Below, piece by piece: positions 8,890-17,521 of a DNA stretch of 33,124 bases. The translations under genes and the position numbers were made by a program. This DNA comes from an uncultured Clostridia bacterium (GTDB lineage: Bacteria > Bacillota > Clostridia > Christensenellales > CAG-138). The notes beneath the pieces are model-generated. The model was not told the DNA's origin. It searched no databases and saw nothing but the letters and a program-made list of their open reading frames with translations. Where the stretch lies: NCBI GenBank assembly GCA_947168565.1, contig CAMVMM010000024.1, positions 1 through 33,124 of the forward strand, in the 5' to 3' direction. Within the stretch, counting starts at the first letter, position 1. Each line of letters starts with the position of its first letter.

Positions 8890-10175
8890 ACCCGCTCTCC
8901 CCCGCTGCTATTCTTTTCAAGCAGCGTAAACACTTTCATTGCCGCAAGCCTTCCGTGAGAATAGGTCAGACCGCCCTGAAGATAGCCTGTGTACGGCTCA
9001 ACTATCGGCGCGTCGGCGGAAAGCTCTATGGACGCGCCCTGAATGAACGCGCCCGCCGCCATGATGACCTCGCTCGTGTAGCCCGGCATGGCGTAGGGCT
9101 CCGGCAGAGCGAAGCTGTCCACGGGCGAAACGGACTGTATGCAGCGGCAGAATTCTATAAGCTCCTCCTTTGATGAAAAGCGAAGCGCCTGCACTATATC
9201 GCTTCTTGCGGAATCCCCAAACGGCATGGTGGGAAGCCCGAAAAACCTGAATATTTCAGAAAATAAAATGCTTGTTTTAAGACTTTGTGCAACCGTGTGC
9301 GGAGCTAAAAACAGGCCCTGGAAGAAGGGCAGATAGCTTCCGAAATAGGAGCCCGCCTCCCTGCCGATGCCCGGAACCGTGAGCCTGTTTGCTATCCTGT
9401 CCACAAATCGCTTTTTACCGGCAAAATAGCCGCCAGTGGGCGCAAGCCCGCCGCCCGGATTCTTGATGAGCGAGCCGACGATAATATCAGCTCCGAAATC
9501 CGTGGGCTCCGTTTCAAGAGTAAATTCGCCGTAGCAGTTGTCCACAACTATTACCGTATCGGGCGAAACGCTCTTGATAATATCAAAAACGGGCTTCATG
9601 CTCTCCGGCGTCACCGCCTCGCGCCAGGCGTACCCGCGCGAACGCTGCACGTGAACAAGCCGCGGCTTCAGCTCCGAAGCGGCTGTTTTGATTCTTTCAA
9701 TATCGAAGCCGCCGTCCTCAAGCAGATCGACCTGATGATATTTTATATCAAGCTCACCGAGCGACCCCTCCGCTTCGCCCTCTATGCCTATCGCTTCAAG
9801 AAGCGTGTCGTAAGGTCTGCCGGAAACGGCGAGCATGGTCTCCCCCGGCCTCAAAAGGCCTGCAAGCACGCAGAAAATGGCATGGGTGCCGGAAACGAGA
9901 TGGGGGCTGACCACCGCCGCCTCCGCCGAAAAGGCGTCCGCAAAAACGCGGTCCAGGCATTCCCTGCCAACGTCGTCGTAGCCATAGCCCGTGGTGGGGT
10001 TGAAATGATGCGCCGCCACCTTATTATTTTGAAAAGCGGCAAGCACCTTTGCCTGATTCGCGCTTTCTATAAGCTCGATTCGGGCAAAGCGCCCTGCAAG
10101 CTCCTTTTCAAGCTCGAATACTTTGTTGAAGGCATTTTCACTTATGCCAAGCTTTGAATACACAGAATTAAGCAT
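8886..10175 (-). CDS. Methionine gamma-lyase family PLP enzyme (aluminium-resistance/YnbB type)
   Basis: The 429-residue product matches the PF06838 family, fold-type I pyridoxal-phosphate enzymes related to cystathionine/methionine gamma-lyases and labelled aluminium resistance protein in many genomes. K238 in VGSLIKNPGGG is the likely Schiff-base lysine, D212 in VVDNCYGEF the likely pyridine-N partner, and NPTTGYGYDDVGRECLD near residue 60 is a strong family marker. GAGG lies 6 bases before the ATG. It starts 18 bases after miaA, as ynbB lies downstream of miaA in Bacillus (there separated by hfq and ynbA). The substrate is unproven; cleavage of a sulfur amino acid is plausible. Length is typical. 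Confidence 0.9.
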   Translation of the reverse strand: MLNSVYSKLGISENAFNKVFELEKELAGRFARIELIESANQAKVLAAFQNNKVAAHHFNPTTGYGYDDVGRECLDRVFADAFSAEAAVVSPHLVSGTHAIFCVLAGLLRPGETMLAVSGRPYDTLLEAIGIEGEAEGSLGELDIKYHQVDLLEDGGFDIERIKTAASELKPRLVHVQRSRGYAWREAVTPESMKPVFDIIKSVSPDTVIVVDNCYGEFTLETEPTDFGADIIVGSLIKNPGGGLAPTGGYFAGKKRFVDRIANRLTVPGIGREAGSYFGSYLPFFQGLFLAPHTVAQSLKTSILFSEIFRFFGLPTMPFGDSARSDIVQALRFSSKEELIEFCRCIQSVSPVDSFALPEPYAMPGYTSEVIMAAGAFIQGASIELSADAPIVEPYTGYLQGGLTYSHGRLAAMKVFTLLEKNSSGGERV

Positions 10176-10193
10176 TTTAACCTCGCGTTTTCT

Positions 10194-11156
10194 TTACGGC
10201 TCAATATCGCCGACGTCGCTTCCGTTGAAATAATCATAAATCGCATCGGAAAGCCCCGCGCCGAATTTATCAAGGCTGAACCAGCGGATCCTTTTATCGC
10301 GCTTAAACCAGCTTATCTGCCGTTTGGCGAAGCGGCGCGTATCGCGTTTTATAAGCTCCACGGCCTCCTCAAAGCCGATCTCACCCTTTCTGTAAAGGAT
10401 GAGCTGCTTATAGCCAAGCCCCTGAAGCGCGGGAAGCGAAGGATCGAGCCCCTCCGCAAGCAGCGAATCGACCTCGCTCAAAAGTCCGCCCGCTATCATG
10501 GAATCCACCCTTTGCTCGATCCTTTCATAGAGCAGGGCTCTTTCCATGGTGATGCCGGCGACGGTGGGCTCAAACTCTATCCGCTCTCCCCTGCTGTTTG
10601 CAAAATCCCCGCCGTGCGCGGAGAGCGGCAGCCCCGTTTTTTCAAGCACCTCGAGTGCGCGTATTATGCGCTTCGTGTCGTTTTCATGCAGCCGTGCGGC
10701 GGTTTCGGGATCGGCCTTGGCAAGCATTCTGTGAAGGCTGCCCTTTTCGTTTTGCTCAAGCGCTTCAAGCTCCGACCTTCTTTCAAAATCGGGCTCCGCG
10801 CTTGAAAAATTGAGCGGAAATATAAGCGAATTAACGTAAAGCCCGGTTCCGCCGACTATCAGCGGCGCCTTTCCGCGCGAAGCTATTTCATAAATGCGGG
10901 CAACGGCTTTTTCGCGGTACGCGGCAACATTGAACGACCTGTCGGAAGGCTCGATCTCGTCCATCAAATAATGCGGCACACCGCGCATCTCCTCGATCGC
11001 GGGCTTTGCGGAGCCGATATTCAGCCTTTTATAAACCTGTATGGAATCCGCAGAGATTATCTCCGCGTTCATTCGCAGCGCCGTTTCTATTGCGGCGGCG
11101 GTTTTGCCGCTCGCAGTTGGGCCTACGATAAGAAAGATTTTTTGTTTTTCGGACAT
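10194..11156 (-). CDS. miaA: tRNA dimethylallyltransferase
   Basis: The 320-residue product transfers the dimethylallyl group from DMAPP to A37 of tRNAs reading UNN codons, making i6A, the substrate of MiaB encoded in the same operon. The P-loop GPTASGKTAAA is at residues 13-23, followed by the family signatures ISADSIQVYKRLNIGSAKP and PHYLMDEIEP, GGTGLYVNSL for DMAPP and tRNA binding, and TRRFAKRQISWFKRD near the C-terminus. The ATG is 3 bases after the mutL stop, with AGAGGA about 11 bases upstream inside mutL, so it is probably translationally coupled. Length and motifs are normal. Confidence 0.97.
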   Translation of the reverse strand: MSEKQKIFLIVGPTASGKTAAAIETALRMNAEIISADSIQVYKRLNIGSAKPAIEEMRGVPHYLMDEIEPSDRSFNVAAYREKAVARIYEIASRGKAPLIVGGTGLYVNSLIFPLNFSSAEPDFERRSELEALEQNEKGSLHRMLAKADPETAARLHENDTKRIIRALEVLEKTGLPLSAHGGDFANSRGERIEFEPTVAGITMERALLYERIEQRVDSMIAGGLLSEVDSLLAEGLDPSLPALQGLGYKQLILYRKGEIGFEEAVELIKRDTRRFAKRQISWFKRDKRIRWFSLDKFGAGLSDAIYDYFNGSDVGDIEP

Positions 11157-11159
11157 TTT

Positions 11160-13283
11160 TTAAATAATCCTCTTAAACATTTTTTGAAGCTCCCTTTTTG
11201 TGACCCTGATTATCACCGGTCTGCCGTGCGGGCAGGTGAGCGGCACCTCGCCCGTGGCGTAAGCATCCACAATAGCCTTTAGCTGCCTTATCTCAAGATC
11301 GTTTCCGGCCTTGACCGCTTTTTTGCAGGACATTTGAATGAGCCTTGAACGCATTATGTCCGTTTCCGTCGTGTCCGAAAATTCCTGCATCATATCAAGG
11401 GCATCCAGAAGGAACTGCCCGGGAGAAATATCGTGGATACCGGGAATTGAATTCAGCTTTACCTTTAGATCGGAGCAGAATTCGATCGAATAGCCGAACT
11501 CGCTGAACCGCTCCTCGTTTTGAAGCAGCACATCGAAGGCTATCGGATCAAGCTCAAGCTCTATCGGCGGTGAAACGAACTGAGAATCAAACCTCATTTG
11601 ACCCGAAATCAGCTTTTCGTAGAGCATCCGCTCGTGCGCCGCGTGCTGATCGATATAATAGAGCGCGTCCCCCTGCTGAACTATGATATAGGTATCGAAG
11701 GCGGCTCCGAGCACGGTGCACGTGTCCGCATCAAGCGCGATCTGCTCCGCCCTCGGCTCCACAGCAGCCGTTTGCACTGGTGAAGGAACCCTATACACCG
11801 GTATGCCGCCATCCTGCTCACGCGCGCTTATATCGGCATCAACGCCCACACCGTCCGCAAAGGAATTACCTGAATCTAAAAGGTCCGCCGTTCCGTAGCG
11901 GTCAGCGTGGTTTCCGCCGTTAAACGCTCCCGCAGCATAGCCGGGGTCAGTGCCGCGCGAATAGGTAAAATCGGGGTATGCTCCGCCCGAATGCGCCGCC
12001 GAGCCGCTGTCGTGAAGGGCGTAGTCATGGCTTTCACGACCCGGCTCATCGCAGTTGAATGCGGTGGGACTGCCTGCCTCCGCGCCGTCCGATGCCGAGC
12101 CGTACCGCCCGAGCCGAGCGCCATGCCCGTTGCCGAAAATATCACGAACCTGCCGCTCGAGCCCCGGTTCGTTCCCGCGGAAGTGTGGGCCGCCTAAGGC
12201 GGATGCGCCGTCCTGCTGCGAAGTCTGCGCCTCCTGCCCGCCGTCCTCTCGCGCGTAACGCTCCGCAATCAGCCCCGCGGCGGAAAGGGTAACGGGCGGA
12301 GTGCTCAGCGCCTGCTCGATGGCGGTGGTGACCGCGCGGGACACTCTCTCCTCATCCCCGAAGCGCACGGAGAGCTTATTGGGATGCACGTTCACATCCA
12401 CCTCGCGGGAGGATATGAGCAGATTCAGCACGAAGAACGGAAAGCGGTGATTCATCACCCTTGTGAGGAACGCGCGCTGCACGGCGTTGCTCACAACGGC
12501 GGATTTAATATAGCGTTTATTTATAAAAACGGATTGCTGGGTGCGGTTTGCCCTTGCCGTATGCTCACTGCCCACGTAGCCCTTAACGGCGATATAGCCG
12601 TCGTCGTAATCCACCTCGTGCATTGCGGCAAAAACGCTGCCGCCGTAAACGCAGAGCACCGCGTTTGCAAGCGAGCCGTCGCCCACGGTTTGAAGCACCG
12701 TGCGCCCCGAATTGAGAAGCTTGATGGAAACGCCGGGATTTGCCAGCATGAGCCTGCTTGCGTAATCCGTGATCATCGCCGCCTCGGTGCGCGCGTTTTT
12801 AACAAATTTAAGCCTTGCCGGCACATTGTAAAAAAGCTCGTCCACCTCGATGGTGGTGCCCGCCGGGCAGGCGCATATCTCGCTTTGTGAAAACTCGCCC
12901 CCGTTTACGGAAAGCCTGATGCCGTAATCGGAGCTTTCGGTGCGCGTTCTTATGGTGACTTTTGAAACAGCCGCGATCGATGCAAGCGCCTCTCCGCGGA
13001 AGCCGAAGCTTGAAAGCTCGCTCAGCTCGTCTATACTCGTCAGCTTGCTCGTGGCATGGCGCATGAAGGCGGTTTTCACCTCGCCCTCTGGTATTCCGCA
13101 GCCGTTGTCCGTGATGCGGATATGGTCGATGCCGCCGTTCTGTATTTCAACCGTCACGGACGTGGCGCCCGCGTCGATGGAGTTTTCAAGCAGCTCCTTT
13201 ATGATGCTTGCGGGGCGCTCAACCACCTCGCCTGCGGCGATCTTGTTTGCAATATTCGGTTCAAGAATTATAATAGGTCTCAT
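11160..13283 (-). CDS. mutL: DNA mismatch repair protein MutL (endonuclease-type)
   Basis: The 707-residue product has the GHKL ATPase N-terminus: IANKIAAGEVVERPASIIKE, ELLENSIDAGAT, DNGCGIP and FRGEALASI. After residue about 345 comes a long Gly/Asp/Ser/Ala-rich linker (to about 505). The C-terminal domain has the endonuclease metal site DQHAAHERMLYE near residue 545 (DQHA-x2-E-x4-E), SCKKAVKAGN, and CPHGRP near 684. This is the nicking MutL found in bacteria lacking MutH. The start overlaps the mutS stop by four bases. The protein is longer than Bacillus MutL because of the linker. Its role is to couple MutS mismatch recognition to strand incision. Confidence 0.97.
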   Translation of the reverse strand: MRPIIILEPNIANKIAAGEVVERPASIIKELLENSIDAGATSVTVEIQNGGIDHIRITDNGCGIPEGEVKTAFMRHATSKLTSIDELSELSSFGFRGEALASIAAVSKVTIRTRTESSDYGIRLSVNGGEFSQSEICACPAGTTIEVDELFYNVPARLKFVKNARTEAAMITDYASRLMLANPGVSIKLLNSGRTVLQTVGDGSLANAVLCVYGGSVFAAMHEVDYDDGYIAVKGYVGSEHTARANRTQQSVFINKRYIKSAVVSNAVQRAFLTRVMNHRFPFFVLNLLISSREVDVNVHPNKLSVRFGDEERVSRAVTTAIEQALSTPPVTLSAAGLIAERYAREDGGQEAQTSQQDGASALGGPHFRGNEPGLERQVRDIFGNGHGARLGRYGSASDGAEAGSPTAFNCDEPGRESHDYALHDSGSAAHSGGAYPDFTYSRGTDPGYAAGAFNGGNHADRYGTADLLDSGNSFADGVGVDADISAREQDGGIPVYRVPSPVQTAAVEPRAEQIALDADTCTVLGAAFDTYIIVQQGDALYYIDQHAAHERMLYEKLISGQMRFDSQFVSPPIELELDPIAFDVLLQNEERFSEFGYSIEFCSDLKVKLNSIPGIHDISPGQFLLDALDMMQEFSDTTETDIMRSRLIQMSCKKAVKAGNDLEIRQLKAIVDAYATGEVPLTCPHGRPVIIRVTKRELQKMFKRII

Positions 13284-15922
13284 TTAAGTAGCTTTGCCCT
13301 CGTGCTTATCTCGTAGAGCTTGGCAAGCGCCTCAAGCGGCGTCATCCGCTCAACGTCCATTGTGGAAAGATCGTAAACTATGGAGGCTTCGCTGTCCGCA
13401 TTTTCGGCGCCGTTCACAGGGGCAAGCAGGCTCACCTGCTCGTCGGTTTTTTCAGGCGCAACGCGCTCCGCCGCCCTTGCCACGTCCGATGCCTCAAGCT
13501 CCGCAAGTATGCTCTTGGCGCGCTCGATAAGCTGCTGCGGAAGCCCCGCAAGCTTTGCGACCTGGATGCCGAAGCTCTTGTCCGCGCCGCCGCGCACGAT
13601 CTTTCTTAAAAAAATTATGCTGTCCCCGATTTCCTTCACGGAAATGCGGTAGTTTTTAACGCCGTCGAGCTTGCCCTCAAGCTCGGTCAGCTCGTGGTAA
13701 TGCGTTGCAAAAAGCGCCTTTGCGCCGCATTTGTATTTGTCGGCTATATGCTCAAGCACCGCCCAAGCGATGCTCAGCCCGTCGAACGTGCTGGTGCCCC
13801 TGCCGATCTCATCCAGAATCAGCAGGCTGCGCTTTGTGGCGTTATTAAGGATATTCGCCATTTCGCTCATCTCAACCATAAAGGTGCTTTGACCGGTGGA
13901 GAGGCTGTCCGACGCGCCGACCCTTGTGAAGATGCGGTCCGTGATCGCAATATTCGCGCTCTTTGCGGGCACGAAGGAGCCCACGTGCGCCATAAGCGTT
14001 ATCAGCGCCACCTGCCGCATATAGGTGCTTTTTCCCGCCATATTCGGGCCGGTAAGGATTATAAGCCTGTCGGAATTCATGTTCATTTCGGTGGAGTTCG
14101 GAATGAAGGTATCCTTCATGCTCAGCTCCACCACCGGATGGCGGCCCTCCTTTATGGAGATTTTGCCCGCTGTATTTATCTTGGGCTTGCAGTAATTATT
14201 TGCCGAAGCGACCTTTGCAAGCGAGCAGAGCGCGTCAAGCTCCGCGATAAGCTCGGAGTTCTTCCTGAGCCTGTCCAGGCAAAGCGTCAGCTTTTCGCGT
14301 ATCTCGGTGAAAAGCCTGTATTCAAGATTCAGGCAGCGCTCCATCGCGCCAAGCAGCTTTTCCTCGGTCGCCTTGAGCTGCGGCGTGATGAACCTTTCGG
14401 CGTTGGCAAGGGTCTGCTTGCGCTGGTATTCAAGCGGAACATTTCCCGCAAAGGAGCGTGAAACCTCGATATAGTAGCCAAACACGCGGTTGTAGCCCAC
14501 CTTGAGCGTTTTGATGCCGGTGCGCTCCTTTTCGGATGCCTCGAACCCGCGTATCCACTTTTCGCCGTTCTCGGCAAGATCGCGCAGCTCGTCCACCTCT
14601 TTATTGTATCCGCTTCTTATCACGCCGCCGTCCTTCGCGGAAACGGGCGCATCGGGCGAGATCGCGGCGCTCAGCAGCGCCTTTATATCATCCATCGCGT
14701 CCAGATTATCCGCAATATAGGCGGTTCTGGGCTTTTTGAAGCAGAGCGCGACCATCAGCAGGTCGGGTATCACGGCAAGCGTGTTTGAAAGGGCGATGCA
14801 GTCCCGCGGGGTCACGGTGCCGTAGGCGATCCTGCTTGAAAGGCGCTCGATATCGTAAACCTTGCTCAGAATGCCGGAAAGCAGCTCCCGCTCGCCTGCG
14901 GACATATATATGCCCTCCACGGAGTCCAGCCTTTCGTTTATTGTCTGCTCGTTTTGAAGCGGCTGCTCTATCCAGCGCCGAAGGAGCCTGCCGCCCATCG
15001 CGGTGTCGGTTTTATCAAGCACGTTCAGCAGGGTGAATTTCCTGTTGCCGTCGAAGCGTATCGGCTCGGTAAGCTCAAGATTCAGCCTCGTGGATGCGTC
15101 CAGCGACATATATTCGCTGCAAACAAGGCGGATGATGCGCTTGATGTGCAAAAGCGCGTTCTTTTGAGTTTCCTCAAGATAGCGAAGCAGCGCGCCCGGG
15201 GCGGTAACGTCGAAGGAATTATCCTTCAGCCCGAAGCCCGCAAGCGTTGCAACGCCGAAATGCCCGGTGAGCCTTTGCTGCGAACGCGAAATATCGAAGG
15301 CGCGCTGATCCTGCTGTTCGACGTAGAATTTGCTCTTGATACGCTTTTCGAGCAGCTCGTCCGCAAACACGCCCTCGTGAACAATAAGCTCGCGCGGGGA
15401 TATACGCGCAAGCTCATTGAACAGCTCGTTCGAGGCGTTTGCGCCCGAAACGCTCATGGTGTAGAATTCGCCGGTCGAAACGTCGCAGTAGGCAAGCGAA
15501 TACTCTGCGCCCGCGCTCCTTTGCTGCACGCAGACCGCCGCAATAAAGCTGTTTTGCCTTTCATCGAGCATCTGCTCCTCTATTACCGTGCCGGGAGTAA
15601 TGACCCTGATAACGTCCCTCTCCACAAGTCCGTTTGAGGCGGAAGGATCGGTAAGCTGCTCGCATATAGCCACCTTGTACCCCTTTTGGATAAGCCTTGT
15701 GATGTATGAGTTCACGGAATGATACGGCACTCCGCACATCGGCGCGCGCTCACTAAGGCCGCAGTCCCGCCCGGTGAGGGTCAGCTCAAGCTCCTTTGAG
15801 GCGGTAACGGCGTCGTCGAAAAACATTTCGTAAAAATCACCCAAGCGGAAAAACAGCAGGCAATCGTTGTATTTTTCCTTTAATTCGAGGTACTGCCTCA
15901 TCATGGGAGTTAAAGAAGCCAT
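13280..15922 (-). CDS. mutS: DNA mismatch repair protein MutS
   Basis: The 880-residue product recognises mismatches and small loops. The intercalating F-x-E motif is F30-Y31-E32 in RLGDFYEMF. Walker A GPNMAGKST is near residue 625 and Walker B/D-loop DEIGRGTSTFDG near 703, with FATHYHEL after. Start ATG 15922 (MASLTPMM) is chosen over a TTG five codons upstream because AAAGGTGA sits 7 bases before it; that ribosome site overlaps the miaB stop codon. It has a four-base overlap with mutL. Length and domain order (mismatch-binding, connector, lever, clamp, ATPase) fit the MutS1 family, not MutS2, which lacks the F-x-E motif. Confidence 0.98.
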   Translation of the reverse strand: MASLTPMMRQYLELKEKYNDCLLFFRLGDFYEMFFDDAVTASKELELTLTGRDCGLSERAPMCGVPYHSVNSYITRLIQKGYKVAICEQLTDPSASNGLVERDVIRVITPGTVIEEQMLDERQNSFIAAVCVQQRSAGAEYSLAYCDVSTGEFYTMSVSGANASNELFNELARISPRELIVHEGVFADELLEKRIKSKFYVEQQDQRAFDISRSQQRLTGHFGVATLAGFGLKDNSFDVTAPGALLRYLEETQKNALLHIKRIIRLVCSEYMSLDASTRLNLELTEPIRFDGNRKFTLLNVLDKTDTAMGGRLLRRWIEQPLQNEQTINERLDSVEGIYMSAGERELLSGILSKVYDIERLSSRIAYGTVTPRDCIALSNTLAVIPDLLMVALCFKKPRTAYIADNLDAMDDIKALLSAAISPDAPVSAKDGGVIRSGYNKEVDELRDLAENGEKWIRGFEASEKERTGIKTLKVGYNRVFGYYIEVSRSFAGNVPLEYQRKQTLANAERFITPQLKATEEKLLGAMERCLNLEYRLFTEIREKLTLCLDRLRKNSELIAELDALCSLAKVASANNYCKPKINTAGKISIKEGRHPVVELSMKDTFIPNSTEMNMNSDRLIILTGPNMAGKSTYMRQVALITLMAHVGSFVPAKSANIAITDRIFTRVGASDSLSTGQSTFMVEMSEMANILNNATKRSLLILDEIGRGTSTFDGLSIAWAVLEHIADKYKCGAKALFATHYHELTELEGKLDGVKNYRISVKEIGDSIIFLRKIVRGGADKSFGIQVAKLAGLPQQLIERAKSILAELEASDVARAAERVAPEKTDEQVSLLAPVNGAENADSEASIVYDLSTMDVERMTPLEALAKLYEISTRAKLLK

Positions 15923-15926
15923 TTTA

Positions 15927-17324
15927 TCACCTTTCAATAATGTGGCCGAAAAGGGAATTGAAGCGATAGCCCTCCACCTTTACCTGCACGAAGGTGCCGA
16001 TAAGCCTTTCATCGCCTTCAACGTACACCATCTTAAAATTGGGCAGCTTGCCGAAAAGAAGCGGCGCTCCCCTGTGATCCACGCCCTCGACCAGGATCTC
16101 GCCCTCAAAGCCGATATATTTTTCGTTGTTTGAAGGAATGGTTTCGGCAAGCACGGCGTTAAGCTTGTTCAGCCTGCGCTTTTTAATGTCTTCGGGGATC
16201 TGATCCTCCATCTTCGCCGCGATAGTTCCTCCCCTTGGAGAATAGGCGAAGGTGTAGGCGTTGCTGTAGCCGACCTTTTTCACAAGCGCGCAGGTCGCTT
16301 CAAAATCCTCCTCGGTTTCGCCCGGGAAGCCGACTATTATATCGGTCGTGATCTCCACGTTCGGCACCTTCGCGCGAAGCTTGGAAACGAGGGTAAGATA
16401 ATCCTCGGAGGTATATTTGCGGTTCATCGCCTTCAAAACGCGGTCGCTGCCCGCCTGCACGGGCAGATGGATATGCTTGCAAAGGCTGTCAAGCTCCGCC
16501 ATCGCATCTATAAGGGCGTCCGAAAGGTCCTTTGGATGGGAGGTCATAAAGCGAAGGCGCCTCAGCTCCGGCACCTCGGCGCAGACCCTGCGAAGAAGCG
16601 CGTGAAAGTCCAGACCGTCGCTCGAATATGAATTCACGTTCTGCCCAAGAAGCGTGACCTCCTTATAGCCTTCTGAAACGACCTGCTTCACCTCGGCTAT
16701 AATGTCGTCGGGCTTTCTTGAGCGCTCGCGCCCGCGAACGTACGGCACTATGCAGTAGGTGCAGAAATTATTGCAGCCGTACATAATATTCACAAAGGTG
16801 GAGAAGCCCTCTATGCGCTCAACGGGCAGATCCTCTATCACCTCGCCGTCCGATTCCGTGACCTGAAACACCCGTTTATCGTCCAGCGCTTTAAGAAGCA
16901 TCTGCGGAAAATGCTTTAATTCATGCGTTCCGAAAACCATATCAACGAACGGGAAGCGCTCAAAAAGCTTTTTGGCCACCTCCTTCTGCTGCATCATGCA
17001 GCCGCAAACGCCAAGAATAAGCCGTGGGTTCTCCTGCTTCAATTCCTTAATAAAGCCCACGTTTCCAAAAGTGCGCTTTTCCGCATGCTCGCGCACGCAG
17101 CAGGTGTTGAAAAGGATAAGATCGGCCTTATCCTTTGATTCCGCCTTATGATAGCCGCATTCCCTGAGCATTCCCGCAAGCTTTTCGGAATCATGCTCGT
17201 TCATCTGGCAGCCGTAGGTTTCGATATGGTACCCAAGCTCAAGACCGGCAATTCGCTTCCGAACGGCTTCGATCGCGCTCTGCCTCTCCATGCTCTCGTT
17301 ATCTGAAAGTATTCTATCCTGCAT
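15927..17324 (-). CDS. miaB: tRNA-2-methylthio-N6-dimethylallyladenosine synthase
   Basis: The 465-residue radical-SAM methylthiotransferase turns i6A37 into ms2i6A37. The auxiliary cluster cysteines are C39 (TYGCQMNEHDSEK), C75 (LFNTCCVREHAEKR) and C109 (VCGCMMQQ). The radical-SAM cysteines are C184, C188 and C191 in YGCNNFCTYC, followed by VPYVRGRERSR. A TRAM domain forms the last 65 residues. YGCQMNEHDSE distinguishes it from MtaB and RimO. It is the first gene of the operon; AAGGGGA precedes the ATG by about 7 bases and a strong promoter lies upstream. The four genes after it serve the same tRNA pathway (miaA) or mismatch repair. Confidence 0.97.
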   Translation of the reverse strand: MQDRILSDNESMERQSAIEAVRKRIAGLELGYHIETYGCQMNEHDSEKLAGMLRECGYHKAESKDKADLILFNTCCVREHAEKRTFGNVGFIKELKQENPRLILGVCGCMMQQKEVAKKLFERFPFVDMVFGTHELKHFPQMLLKALDDKRVFQVTESDGEVIEDLPVERIEGFSTFVNIMYGCNNFCTYCIVPYVRGRERSRKPDDIIAEVKQVVSEGYKEVTLLGQNVNSYSSDGLDFHALLRRVCAEVPELRRLRFMTSHPKDLSDALIDAMAELDSLCKHIHLPVQAGSDRVLKAMNRKYTSEDYLTLVSKLRAKVPNVEITTDIIVGFPGETEEDFEATCALVKKVGYSNAYTFAYSPRGGTIAAKMEDQIPEDIKKRRLNKLNAVLAETIPSNNEKYIGFEGEILVEGVDHRGAPLLFGKLPNFKMVYVEGDERLIGTFVQVKVEGYRFNSLFGHIIER

Positions 17325-17354
17325 AAAGGTTCCCCTTCAAATATTCATCATTTC

Positions 17355-17383
17355 ATTATACACGATTCAAGCGCGGTTGGCAA
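17355..17383 (-). promoter_or_regulatory. Promoter of the miaB-mutS-mutL-miaA operon
   Basis: On the reverse strand TTGCCA (17378-17383) and TATAAT (17355-17360) are spaced by 17 bases. Five of six and six of six positions match the sigma-A consensus. Start is predicted near 17348, leaving a leader of about 24 bases. Confidence 0.85.
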
Positions 17384-17437
17384 GCTGAAAAAAGGGCGGC
17401 AGGGCGCAAAATTTCATAGTTATATATTAAAAAACTG

Positions 17438-17466
17438 TTGTCAATTCTTTTTGCAGGGGTTATAAT
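17438..17466 (+). promoter_or_regulatory. typA promoter
   Basis: TTGTCA (17438-17443) and TATAAT (17461-17466) are spaced by 17 bases, a near-consensus sigma-A promoter. The leader is about 50 bases. It is back to back with the miaB promoter, 55 bases apart. Confidence 0.85.
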
Positions 17467-17521
17467 GTATTTTTGTGAAAAAGCAAGCTAAACAACAATC
17501 TGAGGTTAAGTAGGTGTTTTT

